From Pseudomonas vanderleydeniana (GTDB lineage: Bacteria; Pseudomonadota; Gammaproteobacteria; Pseudomonadales; Pseudomonadaceae), in contig NZ_CP077093.1 of the NCBI RefSeq assembly GCF_014268755.2, forward strand, positions 744,001-808,000: a DNA stretch of 64,000 nucleotides, given 5' to 3'. Below, one piece after another: positions 17,074 through 26,049 of this stretch (position 1 is the stretch's first letter; every line of letters begins with the position of its first letter). Below the pieces are notes generated by a model. That model was given only the letters and a program-made list of their open reading frames with translations. It was not told the DNA's origin and did not search any database. Made by a program: the position numbers and the translations under genes.

Positions 17074-18135
17074 TTGCGAGTATTGCTGGTCAAGACGTCC
17101 TCCCTGGGGGATGTGATTCATGCCCTGCCGGCGCTGACCGATGCAGCCCGGGCGATTCCCGGTATCCGCTTCGACTGGGTGGTCGAGGAAGGCTTCGCCG
17201 AAATTCCGAGCTGGCATCCGGCGGTCGACAAGGTGATTCCGGTGGCGATCCGTCGCTGGCGCAAGAACCTTTGGCAGACCTTCAGGAGCGGCGAATGGAA
17301 GCGCTTCAAGCAGAGTGTGCGGGCGGCGAAATACGACCTGGTGATCGATGCCCAGGGACTGGTGAAAAGCGCGTTCCTGACCCGTTATGTCAAGGCCCCG
17401 GTTGCCGGGCTGGACAAGCAGTCGGCCCGTGAGCCGTTGGCGAGCCGTTTCTATTCCCGGCGCCTGGCGGTTGCCCGTGGCCAGCATGCGGTCGAGCGGG
17501 TGCGCCAGCTGTTTGCGGTGGCCCTTGGCTACGACCTGCCCAGCGGGCTGGGCGATTACGGGCTGGATGTCGATCGGCTGGTGGAGTTGCCACGTCGCAA
17601 TCCGTTCGTGCTGTTTCTGCATGGCACCACCTGGGATACCAAGCACTGGCCGGAAGCCTATTGGCGGGAACTGGCCGAGCGCATGGGGCACCTGGGAATC
17701 GAGGTGCGCCTGCCCTGGGGCAATCCGGACGAGAAGGCTCGCGCCGAGCGTATCGCCCGTGGCCTGAGAAATGCCGTGGTGTTGCCCAAGCTCAACCTGG
17801 CCGGAGTGGCCAAGGTGCTCGCCGGTGCCAGTGCCTGTGTCGCCGTGGATACCGGCCTCGGGCACCTGGCCGCGGCCCTGGATGTGCCGACGCTGTCGCT
17901 GTTCGGCCCGACCAATCCCGGGCTGACCGGCGCCTATGGCAAGTCGCAGATTCACCTGGCGAGCAACTTCCCCTGCGCGCCTTGCCTGCAAAAGAAGTGC
18001 ACCTATGTGCCGACCGCCGAAGACCAGAAGCGCTTCGATCTCAAGCGCGAGTTGCCGTTGTGCTTCACGCGGCTCAACCCCGAACGTGTTGCCAGCCGGC
18101 TGACCGCGTTGTTACTGGCCGAGGAGCGGCACTGA
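17074..18135 (+). CDS. waaC: ADP-heptose:LPS heptosyltransferase I
   Basis: 353 residues of glycosyltransferase family 9. It starts at TTG 17074, giving an N-terminus that reads (M)RVLLVKTSSLGDVIHALPA, the standard WaaC beginning. GAGG at 17061-17064 inside the end of waaF is the ribosome site. An in-frame upstream extension to 17026 exists but would overlap waaF with unrelated residues. The donor-site motif is DTGLGHLAAALDVPTLSLFG. It adds the first heptose to Kdo. The stop overlaps the waaG start by one base (TGATG). Confidence 0.94.
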   Translation: MRVLLVKTSSLGDVIHALPALTDAARAIPGIRFDWVVEEGFAEIPSWHPAVDKVIPVAIRRWRKNLWQTFRSGEWKRFKQSVRAAKYDLVIDAQGLVKSAFLTRYVKAPVAGLDKQSAREPLASRFYSRRLAVARGQHAVERVRQLFAVALGYDLPSGLGDYGLDVDRLVELPRRNPFVLFLHGTTWDTKHWPEAYWRELAERMGHLGIEVRLPWGNPDEKARAERIARGLRNAVVLPKLNLAGVAKVLAGASACVAVDTGLGHLAAALDVPTLSLFGPTNPGLTGAYGKSQIHLASNFPCAPCLQKKCTYVPTAEDQKRFDLKRELPLCFTRLNPERVASRLTALLLAEERH

Positions 18136-19259
18136 TGCAACTGGCTTTTGTCCTGTACAAATATTTTCCTTTTGGTGGGCTGCAGCGCGACTTCATGCGT
18201 ATCGCGCTGGAGTGCCAGAAGCGTGGTCACCAGATTCGCGTCTACACGTTGATCTGGGAAGGCGATATCCCGCCAGGCTTCGAAGTGCTGGTGGTGCCGA
18301 TCAAGGCATTCTCCAACCATCGGCGCAACGAGAAGCTCAGCGCCTGGATGGAGGCCGACCTGGCCAAGCGCCCGGTCGATCGGCTGATCGGCTTCAACAA
18401 GATGCCCGGCCTTGACGTTTACTATGCCGCTGACGGCTGCTTCGAGGACAAGGCGCAGAACCTGCGTCACTCGCTGTACCGTTTCTGGGGCCGCTACAAG
18501 CACTTCGCCGAGTACGAGCGAGCGGTGTTCGCCCGGGAGGCGAACACCGAGATCCTGATGATTTCCGAAGTCCAGCAGCCGCTGTTCATCAAGCACTACG
18601 ACACGCCGCTGGAGCGCTTCCACCTGCTGCCGCCGGGGATCGCCCAGGATCGGCGGGCACCCGCCAACGCTGCGCAGATCCGTGCCGAGTTCCGGCGTGA
18701 ATTCAAGCTGGCGGACGACGACTATCTGCTCGTGCAGATCGGTTCCGGGTTCAAGACCAAGGGCGTCGATCGCAGTCTGAAGGCCCTGGCGGCATTGCCG
18801 GCGGAGCTGAAAAAACGCACCCGGCTATTTGTCATCGGCCAGGACGACCCCAAGGTATTCCAGGTGCAGAGTGCGGCGCTGGGCCTGGGCGAGCATGTGC
18901 AGTTTCTCAAGGGGCGCAGCGACATCCCGCGTTTCCTGCTGGGGGCAGACCTGCTGATTCATCCGGCCTACAACGAGAACACCGGTACCGTGCTGCTCGA
19001 AGCGCTGGTGTCCGGGTTGCCGGTGCTGGTCAGCGCGGTCTGCGGTTATGCCCACTATATTGCCGAGGCCGATGGTGGCCTGGTGCTGGACGAGCCTTTC
19101 GAGCAGAACCAGCTCAATCAATACCTGAACCGGATGCTGTCCGATGGGGCGGCACGCATGGCATGGAGCCGCAACGGTCTGGCCTTCGCCGAGACGGCCG
19201 ACCTCTATAGCATGCCGCAGCACGCTGCGGATGTGATTCTGGCGGAGCAGCACCGATGA
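18135..19259 (+). CDS. waaG: LPS core glycosyltransferase WaaG (GT4)
   Basis: 374 residues of glycosyltransferase family 4. MQLAFVLYKYFPFGGLQRDF is the family N-terminus, and the C-terminal nucleotide-sugar site reads HPAYNENTGTVLLEALVSG, with the two Glu of the E-x7-E motif. In P. aeruginosa WaaG transfers the first core hexosamine (GalN) onto heptose II; in enterobacteria it transfers glucose. The start overlaps the waaC stop by one base and the end overlaps waaP by four (ATGA), so translation is coupled. The frame is open far upstream but that part is waaC in another frame. Confidence 0.94.
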   Translation: MQLAFVLYKYFPFGGLQRDFMRIALECQKRGHQIRVYTLIWEGDIPPGFEVLVVPIKAFSNHRRNEKLSAWMEADLAKRPVDRLIGFNKMPGLDVYYAADGCFEDKAQNLRHSLYRFWGRYKHFAEYERAVFAREANTEILMISEVQQPLFIKHYDTPLERFHLLPPGIAQDRRAPANAAQIRAEFRREFKLADDDYLLVQIGSGFKTKGVDRSLKALAALPAELKKRTRLFVIGQDDPKVFQVQSAALGLGEHVQFLKGRSDIPRFLLGADLLIHPAYNENTGTVLLEALVSGLPVLVSAVCGYAHYIAEADGGLVLDEPFEQNQLNQYLNRMLSDGAARMAWSRNGLAFAETADLYSMPQHAADVILAEQHR

Positions 19260-20062
19260 AGTTGATCCTTGCCGAGCCCTTCAAGAGCCTCTGGGCTGGA
19301 CGCGATGCGTTCGCCGAGGTCGAGCGCTTGCAGGGCAAGGTTTACCGTGAGCTGGAGGCTCGTCGGACGTTGCGTACGGAAGTCGCCGGGCGTGGTTATT
19401 TCGTGAAAATCCACCATGGCATCGGTTGGCGCGAGATCTTCAAGAACCTCCTGACCGCGAAGAGGCCCGTGCTGGGTGCGGGGCAGGAATGGCAGGCGAT
19501 CCAGTGCCTGCACAAGGCCGGGGTCCCGACGATGACCGCTGTTGCCTATGGCGAGCGCGGCGGCAATCCGGCTGGCCAGGATTCGTTCATCGTGACCGAG
19601 GAGCTGGCGCCCACCATCAGCCTCGAGGATTTTACCCTGCAATGGCCCGAGCAGCCGCCAGAGCCGCGGCTCAAGCGTGCGCTGATCGCCGAGGTCGCGC
19701 GCATGACCGGTGGCATGCACCGCGCCGGGCTCAATCATCGTGACTGCTATATCGCCCATTTCCTGCTGCACACCGACAAGCCGGTGACTGCCGATGACCT
19801 CAAGCTTTCGGTCATTGACCTGCATCGTGCGCAGGTTCGCCCGAGCGTTCCGAGACGCTGGCGTAACAAGGACCTGGCCGGGTTGTATTTCTCGGTGCTG
19901 GATATCGGCCTGACGCAACGCGACAAGCTGCGTTTCCTGCGGGACTATTTCCGCCAGCCGCTGCGCCAGATCCTGCGTGACGAAGCGTCGTTGCTGGCCT
20001 GGCTGGAGCGCAAGTCGGGCAAGCTCTACGAGCGCAAGCAGCGCTACGGGGATGCGCTCTGA
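19256..20062 (+). CDS. waaP: LPS core heptose I kinase
   Basis: 268 residues, a eukaryotic-like kinase of the Kdo/WaaP superfamily. The catalytic loop NHRDCYIAHFLL (from about residue 160) contains the catalytic Asp, and the metal-binding Asp follows in VIDLHRAQ (about 187). It phosphorylates heptose I of the inner core. In P. aeruginosa waaP is essential, and core phosphate is needed for LPS export. It overlaps waaG by four bases and the next kinase-like gene by one, in a run of four kinase-superfamily genes. Confidence 0.94.
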   Translation: MKLILAEPFKSLWAGRDAFAEVERLQGKVYRELEARRTLRTEVAGRGYFVKIHHGIGWREIFKNLLTAKRPVLGAGQEWQAIQCLHKAGVPTMTAVAYGERGGNPAGQDSFIVTEELAPTISLEDFTLQWPEQPPEPRLKRALIAEVARMTGGMHRAGLNHRDCYIAHFLLHTDKPVTADDLKLSVIDLHRAQVRPSVPRRWRNKDLAGLYFSVLDIGLTQRDKLRFLRDYFRQPLRQILRDEASLLAWLERKSGKLYERKQRYGDAL

Positions 20063-20796
20063 TGTCGGGTTGGAAACTGGAGCCCGAATACGCAGCGCTG
20101 GCGGATGACTTCGGCAGTCTGGAGGCGGTATTCGCCCTTGACGGCGAGCATCTGACCCGCGATCCGCTGTCCGAGGTCATTCGGGTCAACCGTGATGGCG
20201 TGAATTATTACGTCAAGCGCTACTCCGGTGCGGGCAAGGGGTTGCGGCAGTACTTTGGCCGGCCCCGGGTCCGTTCCGAATGGCAGAATCTCAAGCGTTT
20301 CGCCAAGTGGGGCATCCCGACCGCCGAGGTTGTCGCCTGGGGGCTGGAGCGCCGTGGCGCGGCCTATCACCGTGGGGCGATGATCACCCGTGAACTGCCC
20401 CGCACCGAGGACCTTTCGGCCCTGGCCAGCCGCAATGATCCATTGTTGCGTGACCGCGCCTGGGTTGATGGCATCAGCCGGCAGTTGGCCCGCTACACGC
20501 GGATCATGCATGACCAGCGCTTTACCCATAACGACCTGAAGTGGCGCAATCTGCTGGTCGATGACCAGGCCAGGCTGTTCCTGATCGATTGCCCCAATGG
20601 CGAGTTCTGGCGCGGTTTCTGGCTGCGCTACCGGATCACCAAGGACCTGGCCTGCCTGGACAAGGTGGCCAAGTATCACTTGTCGTTCACCCAGCGGCTG
20701 CGGTTTTACCTGCAGTACTGCCAACGTAGTCGGCTGAATGCGGCAGACAAGAAGCGCATTCGGCATGTGTTGAGATTCTTCGAGGGACGGGAATGA
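20062..20796 (+). CDS. wapP: LPS core kinase, WaaP/InaA superfamily (WapP position)
   Basis: 244 residues. The kinase fold is shown by YYVKRY (ATP-lysine region, about residue 49), the catalytic loop HNDLKWRNLL (from about 156) with Asp and Asn, and the metal Asp in LIDCPNGE. It sits directly after waaP, as wapP does in P. aeruginosa (PA5008), where it is thought to add a further heptose phosphate. It overlaps waaP by one base and the next gene by four. The symbol is by position and similarity from memory; the exact sugar position phosphorylated is not deducible. Confidence 0.75.
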   Translation: MSGWKLEPEYAALADDFGSLEAVFALDGEHLTRDPLSEVIRVNRDGVNYYVKRYSGAGKGLRQYFGRPRVRSEWQNLKRFAKWGIPTAEVVAWGLERRGAAYHRGAMITRELPRTEDLSALASRNDPLLRDRAWVDGISRQLARYTRIMHDQRFTHNDLKWRNLLVDDQARLFLIDCPNGEFWRGFWLRYRITKDLACLDKVAKYHLSFTQRLRFYLQYCQRSRLNAADKKRIRHVLRFFEGRE

Positions 20797-21545
20797 GCGA
20801 CTTCCTGGCGGCTGTCGACCGCCCATTGCTGGAGCGTAACGGGCTCGGCAATTTCGATGCGCTATGGAACAAGGAGCTGGAGGCGGTGGACGAGCCCAAC
20901 ACCAGTGGTGGTGGTTGGAGCAGCGTGTATCGCTTGGAGCTGGAGGGCCAGGGCTATTACCTCAAGCGCCAGAGCAACTACCTGACACGCACCCTGCACA
21001 GTCCGTTGGGGGAGCCGACCTTCGCTCGCGAGTTCCGCAATATCAGCCGTTACCAGCGCCTGGGTATTCCGGCCCTGCAAGCTGTATTCTTTGGTGAGCG
21101 CGTGGTGAAGGGCGAGCGCCGGGCCGTCCTGTTGACCCGGGCGCTGGATGGCTGGAACGACCTGGATTCGTTGCTGGAGCAATGGCCGCAACTGGCTCAG
21201 GCGCAACGCCAGGCAATCCTGCGCTGCTGTGGCCTGCTGGCTCGGCGGCTGCACGGGTTGCGGCAGGTCCATGGCTGCTTCTATCCCAAGCATATCTTTC
21301 TGCAGGCAGTGGCGGGTACCTATCAGGCGCAACTGATCGACCTGGAAAAGACTCGGCCGTTGCTGTTCGGTCAGCGTGATCGGGTCAAGGATCTCGAGCC
21401 GTTGCTGCGTCGGGCGCCGGTCTGGAGCGAGGATGATGTCCGCGTGCTGTTGGCGGCCTATCTTGACCAGTCGCAGGATAGTTCGCTGGTGGATGCCTGG
21501 CTCCAGCGCCTGGGCGCGCGCAGCAGCAAGAAGGGGGGCCGTTGA
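20793..21545 (+). CDS. InaA-family LPS kinase-like protein with altered catalytic loop
   Basis: 250 residues, third of four consecutive kinase-superfamily genes. The glycine-rich N-lobe reads TSGGGWSSVYRLEL, and YYLKRQ supplies the ATP-lysine. The catalytic loop is HGCFYPKHIFL (from about residue 160): compared with HRDCYIAHFLL of WaaP, the catalytic Asp position is Cys. The later metal Asp is kept in LIDLEKTR (about 181). The HGC-YPKH pattern is, as far as I recall, typical of InaA-type proteins, so this is a family trait and not a local mutation. Overlaps are four bases with the previous gene and one with the next. Its activity is uncertain. Confidence 0.75.
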   Translation: MSDFLAAVDRPLLERNGLGNFDALWNKELEAVDEPNTSGGGWSSVYRLELEGQGYYLKRQSNYLTRTLHSPLGEPTFAREFRNISRYQRLGIPALQAVFFGERVVKGERRAVLLTRALDGWNDLDSLLEQWPQLAQAQRQAILRCCGLLARRLHGLRQVHGCFYPKHIFLQAVAGTYQAQLIDLEKTRPLLFGQRDRVKDLEPLLRRAPVWSEDDVRVLLAAYLDQSQDSSLVDAWLQRLGARSSKKGGR

Positions 21546-22996
21546 TGCGCTTGTCCGAGTTGAAGTCTGCCGGGCGGACGCCGGTTCTGCCCTTGAGCAT
21601 CGAGCTGGCGGATGCTGCCGGTCCCGGGCAGTTGCAATTGCTCAGCTTGCTGCGGGTTCTGCCCGGGCAGCGTTATGTCGGTGCCGGGGTCTGGCGTGGT
21701 CGCACGGTGTTGGCCAAGTTGCTGGTCGGTGGCAAGGCGGCCCGGCATTTCCAGCGTGAGTTGCAGGGTGTGCGCCTGCTCGCCGAGCAGGGATTGGTTA
21801 CGCCGTTGTTGCTGGCTGATGGTCTGCAGGAAGGCGAGGGTGGCTGGCTGCTGTTCGAGTTCCTGGAAGGCGCCGAGAGCCTGGCCGATGCCTGGGAGCG
21901 GGTAGAGATGCTTCCAGTCCTGGCGGACGAACAGCAGGCGGTGTTGGGCGAAGCCCTGGGCGCGATTGCGCAGATGCATGGCAAGGGGTTGTGGCAGGAG
22001 GATCTGCATCTGGACAACCTGTTGCGTCATGGCGGCAGGCTGCATCTGATCGACGGCGCCGGGATCCGTGTCGAGGAGGCGGGCAAGCCGCTGTCCCGGC
22101 AGAAGGTGCTGGAAAATCTCGGGGTGTTCTTCGCCCAGTTGCCCCGGCACTTCGAGCCGTTCATCGAGGAGTTGCTGGTGCATTACCTGTTGAGCAATGC
22201 CGAGCATGCCTTGCCGCTGGAGGCATTGCTCAAGCAGGTGGAGAGGATTCGTGGCTGGCGCCTGAAGGACTTCATCAGCAAGATCGGTCGTGAGTGCACC
22301 CTGTTCAGCGTTCAGCGTGGGCCGTTCGCCTTGCGCGCCATTCGTCGCGAGGAAGAGGCAACCATGTTGCCGGTGTTGTCCCGGGCTGACGTCCTGCTCG
22401 ACCAGGGGCATCTGTACAAGACCGGTGGTGCTGCCAGCGTCGGCCGAGTCGAGGTGAGTGGTCGACCGTTGTTGCTCAAGCGCTACAACATCAAGGGCTT
22501 CGCCCACTGGCTCAAGCGTTTCTGGCGCCCGAGCCGCGCCTGGCATTCGTGGCGCGAGGGCAATCGCCTGGCGTTTCTTGGCATTGCCACGCCCAGGCCG
22601 CTGGCCGTGCTGGAGAAACGCTTCCTCTGGCTGCGTCGCCAGGCCTATCTGGTCACCGAATATCTGCCGGGGCCGGATATCATCGAGCGTTTTGCACCCC
22701 ATGTCGAAAGCGGTGCCGTACCCGAGGTCGAGTTGCAGGCCTTGGATCAGCTGTTTGCCGATCTGATTCGCGAGCGCATCAGTCACGGTGACTTCAAGGG
22801 GCACAACCTGTTCTGGCATGAGGGGCGCTGGACGCTGATCGATCTGGATGCGGTGCGCCAGCATCATTCGAACAGCAGCTTTGCCCCGGCCTACGCTCGC
22901 GATCGAGCACGGTTCATGCGTAACTGGTCCGACAGCAGCGCCTTGTACCGGGTCATCGATGGGCGGTTGCCCAAGGCAATCGAGTCGGTCGATTGA
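21545..22996 (+). CDS. Tandem two-domain LPS kinase-like protein
   Basis: 483 residues containing two kinase folds. The N-terminal domain has LAKLLVGGKAARHFQREL, a catalytic loop QEDLHLDNLL (about 152-161) and LIDGAGI. The C-terminal domain has LLLKRYNIKGF, a canonical HGDFKGHNLF (about 414-423) and LIDLDAV. Both appear catalytically complete, unlike the gene before. The ATG at 21545 overlaps the previous stop by one base. A TTG codon directly before it is open but not needed. It occupies the PA5006 position of the P. aeruginosa core cluster. Probable role: core or lipid A-proximal sugar phosphorylation, with the substrate unknown. Confidence 0.78.
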   Translation: MRLSELKSAGRTPVLPLSIELADAAGPGQLQLLSLLRVLPGQRYVGAGVWRGRTVLAKLLVGGKAARHFQRELQGVRLLAEQGLVTPLLLADGLQEGEGGWLLFEFLEGAESLADAWERVEMLPVLADEQQAVLGEALGAIAQMHGKGLWQEDLHLDNLLRHGGRLHLIDGAGIRVEEAGKPLSRQKVLENLGVFFAQLPRHFEPFIEELLVHYLLSNAEHALPLEALLKQVERIRGWRLKDFISKIGRECTLFSVQRGPFALRAIRREEEATMLPVLSRADVLLDQGHLYKTGGAASVGRVEVSGRPLLLKRYNIKGFAHWLKRFWRPSRAWHSWREGNRLAFLGIATPRPLAVLEKRFLWLRRQAYLVTEYLPGPDIIERFAPHVESGAVPEVELQALDQLFADLIRERISHGDFKGHNLFWHEGRWTLIDLDAVRQHHSNSSFAPAYARDRARFMRNWSDSSALYRVIDGRLPKAIESVD

Positions 22997-23078
22997 TCCG
23001 GTGATCGCCGCAGGCCCTCGTGCCGCGGCGATCGGTCGCTCACGACTTGCCGCTAGAGGCTTGTAGCCGCTTTTACGC

Positions 23079-23084
23079 TATAAT
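23079..23084 (+). promoter_or_regulatory. Candidate -10 element upstream of the carbamoyltransferase
   Basis: A perfect TATAAT lies in the 181-base gap before the GTG start at 23178, the first real gap in the operon since waaF. No good -35 lies 17 bases upstream (AGGCTT), so it would be an activator-dependent or weak internal promoter. Confidence 0.35.
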
Positions 23085-23177
23085 CCCGCCCTTTAGCTGT
23101 TTCTCGCCCTCTGCGAGGACACATTTTTTCAAGGCGCATCGCCGCCTGCATGCAGACTTAATAGAGGCTAGACCCCT

Positions 23178-24935
23178 GTGGCATTGACGATTCTTGGCCT
23201 GTCCGGCGCCCTTAGCCATGATCCTTCCGCAGCCTTGTACATCGACGGCAAGCTGATTGCGGCCGCCGAGGAAGAGCGCTTCGTACGCGATAAACATGCA
23301 AAGAACCGCATGCCCTACGAATCGGCGAAATTCTGCCTGGAACAGGCTGGCATCAAGCCGTCCGACGTCGATGTGGTGGCGATTCCGTTCGCGCCGATCA
23401 GCCTGTTCGGCAAGGCTCGCTGGCACTACGCCAAGCGTTACTGGTATGCCCCGGACCGTGCGCTCGATGCGATCCTGATGGGCAACCGTCGCTACAAGCG
23501 CTATCGCAAGAAGATCGTCTGGTGCCTGGAGCAGTTGGGCTTCGATCCGAAGAAGATCAAGATCGAGCCGGTCGAGCACCACCTGGCCCACGCCTCCAGT
23601 GCCTATCATTGCTCCGGTTTCAAGGAGAAGACCGCGATCCTCGGGATCGACGGCAAGGGTGAGTACGCCACCACCTTCTTCGGCTACGGTGAAAACGGCA
23701 AGATCCACAAGATCAAGGAGTTCTTCGATCCGGATTCCCTGGGTGGCCTGTATGGCGCGATCACCGAGTTCCTCGGCTTCGAAATGCTCGATGGCGAGTT
23801 CAAGGTCATGGGCATGGCTCCCTACGGCGATGCCAGCAAGTACGATTTTTCGCGCCTGGCTTCTTTCGAGAATGGCGAACTGGTGATCAACACCGAGTAC
23901 GCCAACGTCATCGGCCTGCGTCGCTACAAGGAAAAGGGCAAGGGCTTCTACTTTTCGCCGAAGCTGATCGAGTGGCTGGGTCCCAAGCGCGAAGGCGACA
24001 TCGCCGACGAGCCGTACATCCATTACGCCGCCAGCATGCAGGCGCTGTTCGAGAAACTGGCCCTGCAGATGATCGACCACTACCTGGGCGACATCCTCAA
24101 GGAAACCGGCAAGCTGGCCTTCGCGGGCGGCTGTGCGCTGAACGTCAAGCTGAACCAGAAGATCATCGCCCGCGATGACCTCAAGGAACTGTTCGTCCAG
24201 CCCGCTTCCGGCGACGCCGGTACCGCGGTCGGTGCGGCGGCCTATGTCTCCCACGCCCGTGGCGTGCCGGTGGAGAAGATGGAGCACGTCTACCTCGGCC
24301 CGTCCTACAGCAACGAGGACGTGATCGCGGCCTGTGCCCGTCATCCGAATGCGCCGAAATGGCGCAAGCTGGACAACATGCCGGAGCAGATCGCCAAGAT
24401 TATGGTCGACGGCAACCCGGTGGCCTGGTTCCAGGGACGCATGGAGTTCGGTCCACGTGCCTTGGGCGGTCGCTCGATCATCGGCTGCCCGAGCGTCGCC
24501 GGCGTGGCGGATCGGATCAACCACCAGATCAAGTTCCGCGAGCGCTGGAGGCCTTTCTGCCCGTCGATGCTCGACACCGTCGCGCCGCAGATGATCAAGA
24601 TCGATCATCCGGCACCGTTCATGACCTTCACCTTCGAAGTGGCCGAGGAGTGGAAGACCCGCGTGCCGGAAGTCGTCCACGAAGACGGTACCTCCCGTGC
24701 CCAGGTGCTCAAGCGCGAGTACAACCCGCGCTACTACGACATGATGAAGGCTTTGGAAGTCCTGACCGGCAACGGTGTGTCGCTGAATACTTCGCTGAAC
24801 CGTCGTGGCGAGCCGATGATCTGCTCGCCGACCGATGCCCTGAACATGTTCTTCGGTTCCGACCTGCAGTACCTGATCATGGAAGACATCCTGGTGGTCA
24901 AAGACGGCGCGGATGCTTATGACACGCTCGGTTGA
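23178..24935 (+). CDS. Carbamoyltransferase (NodU/CmcH type) of the LPS core cluster
   Basis: 585 residues. The N-terminal ASKHA-like half starts ALTILGLSGALSHDPSAAL, with His-Asp in the expected place, and contains GIDGKGEYATTFFGYG. FAGGCALNVKLNQ and PASGDAGTAVGAAAY are typical phosphate/metal elements. The C-terminal half carries the EFGPRALGGRSII signature of the YrdC-like carbamoyl-adenylate domain. It moves a carbamoyl group from carbamoyl phosphate to a sugar hydroxyl. In P. aeruginosa heptose II carries a carbamoyl group, and PA5005 occupies this position (I recall the name wapO). The start is GTG, with AGAGG about 10 bases upstream. It overlaps wapH. Confidence 0.9.
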   Translation: MALTILGLSGALSHDPSAALYIDGKLIAAAEEERFVRDKHAKNRMPYESAKFCLEQAGIKPSDVDVVAIPFAPISLFGKARWHYAKRYWYAPDRALDAILMGNRRYKRYRKKIVWCLEQLGFDPKKIKIEPVEHHLAHASSAYHCSGFKEKTAILGIDGKGEYATTFFGYGENGKIHKIKEFFDPDSLGGLYGAITEFLGFEMLDGEFKVMGMAPYGDASKYDFSRLASFENGELVINTEYANVIGLRRYKEKGKGFYFSPKLIEWLGPKREGDIADEPYIHYAASMQALFEKLALQMIDHYLGDILKETGKLAFAGGCALNVKLNQKIIARDDLKELFVQPASGDAGTAVGAAAYVSHARGVPVEKMEHVYLGPSYSNEDVIAACARHPNAPKWRKLDNMPEQIAKIMVDGNPVAWFQGRMEFGPRALGGRSIIGCPSVAGVADRINHQIKFRERWRPFCPSMLDTVAPQMIKIDHPAPFMTFTFEVAEEWKTRVPEVVHEDGTSRAQVLKREYNPRYYDMMKALEVLTGNGVSLNTSLNRRGEPMICSPTDALNMFFGSDLQYLIMEDILVVKDGADAYDTLG

Positions 24936-26049
24936 GCGCCATGTGCTGCAATTCTGCCACGGGTATGACGGGCCTTTCCTCGATTGTGCCCGCCAGTACG
25001 CCAGCCTGTTTAGCGGTACCGGCTATCGGGTGACCACGGTGTTTCTCACCGGGGCCGCTGATGCCGAGGTTGCGGCGGGCTGTGCTTCGGACGAAGTGCT
25101 GTTCATGGAGTACAGCTCGAAGGCTATCCGTGGCCTCAAACTCGGTGCTATCGGCGATCTGCGCAAGATCGCCGCCTCGCGCAACTTCAGCTTCTGTATC
25201 GCCCATCGTTTCAAGCCGATCTATATCGCCTTGCTCGCCACCGCGTTGCCGGTCATCGGGGTGCACCATGCGTTCGGTGACTATGCGCGGAGCAGTCGCA
25301 AACTGTTTGCCCATCTGTTTCGCAAGCGTCTGAGCCTGCTCGGTGTCTCCGATGCCGTACGCGATGATATGCGCCAGTGCCTGCCGAAATGGCCGGCCGA
25401 GCGGGTTCGCACGCTCTACAACCGTATCGATGTCGAGGCGTTGCAAGCCTCGCAGCTTCCGGCTGCGCAGGCACGCGAAGCCCTCGGCTTGCCGGCGGAT
25501 AGCTGGATCGTCGGCAATGTCGGCCGGTTGCACCCGGACAAGGACCAGGCGACATTGATCCGCGGGTTCGCCCAGGCCTTGGAGCGCCTACCGGCCAAGA
25601 GCCGGCTGGTGATACTCGGTACCGGACGCCTGGAACAGGAACTCAAGGCGCTGGCCGGCGAGCTCGGGATTGCCGAGCGCGTGCTGTTCCTTGGTCAGGT
25701 ACCGGAGGCGCGCCGCTATTTCCGGGCTTTCGACGTATTTGCGCTGAGCTCCGATCACGAGCCGTTCGGCATGGTCCTGCTGGAGGCCATGGTGGCCGGT
25801 GTACCGTTGCTGGCTACCGCCTGTGGCGGTGCCCGGGAAGTGGTCGAAGGGGTTGGTGTTCTTTTCCCCTTCGGCGATGCCCAGCACTTGGCCCAAGGGC
25901 TGCAGCACCTGGCTGCACTGGATGACGAACAGCGCCAGGCTTGTGCCGAACGGATGCTGGCGCGAGTGCACGAACGGTTCTCTGACCAGGCGGTCCGTGA
26001 GGCTTTCTGGCACTTGCCACAAGTCACCGACCTGACAGCGGAGGCCTGA
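24919..26049 (+). CDS. wapH: LPS core glycosyltransferase (WapH type, GT4)
   Basis: 376 residues from ATG 24919; an ATG two codons earlier (24913) is an equal alternative. The N-terminal region contains VLQFCHGYDGPFLD. The acceptor half ends near the GNVGRLHPDKDQ linker, and the C-terminal donor site HEPFGMVLLEAMVAGVP carries the E-x7-E motif. It belongs to glycosyltransferase family 4. In P. aeruginosa WapH (PA5004) adds a core glucose. It begins inside the last 17 bases of the carbamoyltransferase and overlaps mig-14 by one base, so it is translationally coupled on both sides. Confidence 0.85.
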   Translation: MTRSVERHVLQFCHGYDGPFLDCARQYASLFSGTGYRVTTVFLTGAADAEVAAGCASDEVLFMEYSSKAIRGLKLGAIGDLRKIAASRNFSFCIAHRFKPIYIALLATALPVIGVHHAFGDYARSSRKLFAHLFRKRLSLLGVSDAVRDDMRQCLPKWPAERVRTLYNRIDVEALQASQLPAAQAREALGLPADSWIVGNVGRLHPDKDQATLIRGFAQALERLPAKSRLVILGTGRLEQELKALAGELGIAERVLFLGQVPEARRYFRAFDVFALSSDHEPFGMVLLEAMVAGVPLLATACGGAREVVEGVGVLFPFGDAQHLAQGLQHLAALDDEQRQACAERMLARVHERFSDQAVREAFWHLPQVTDLTAEA

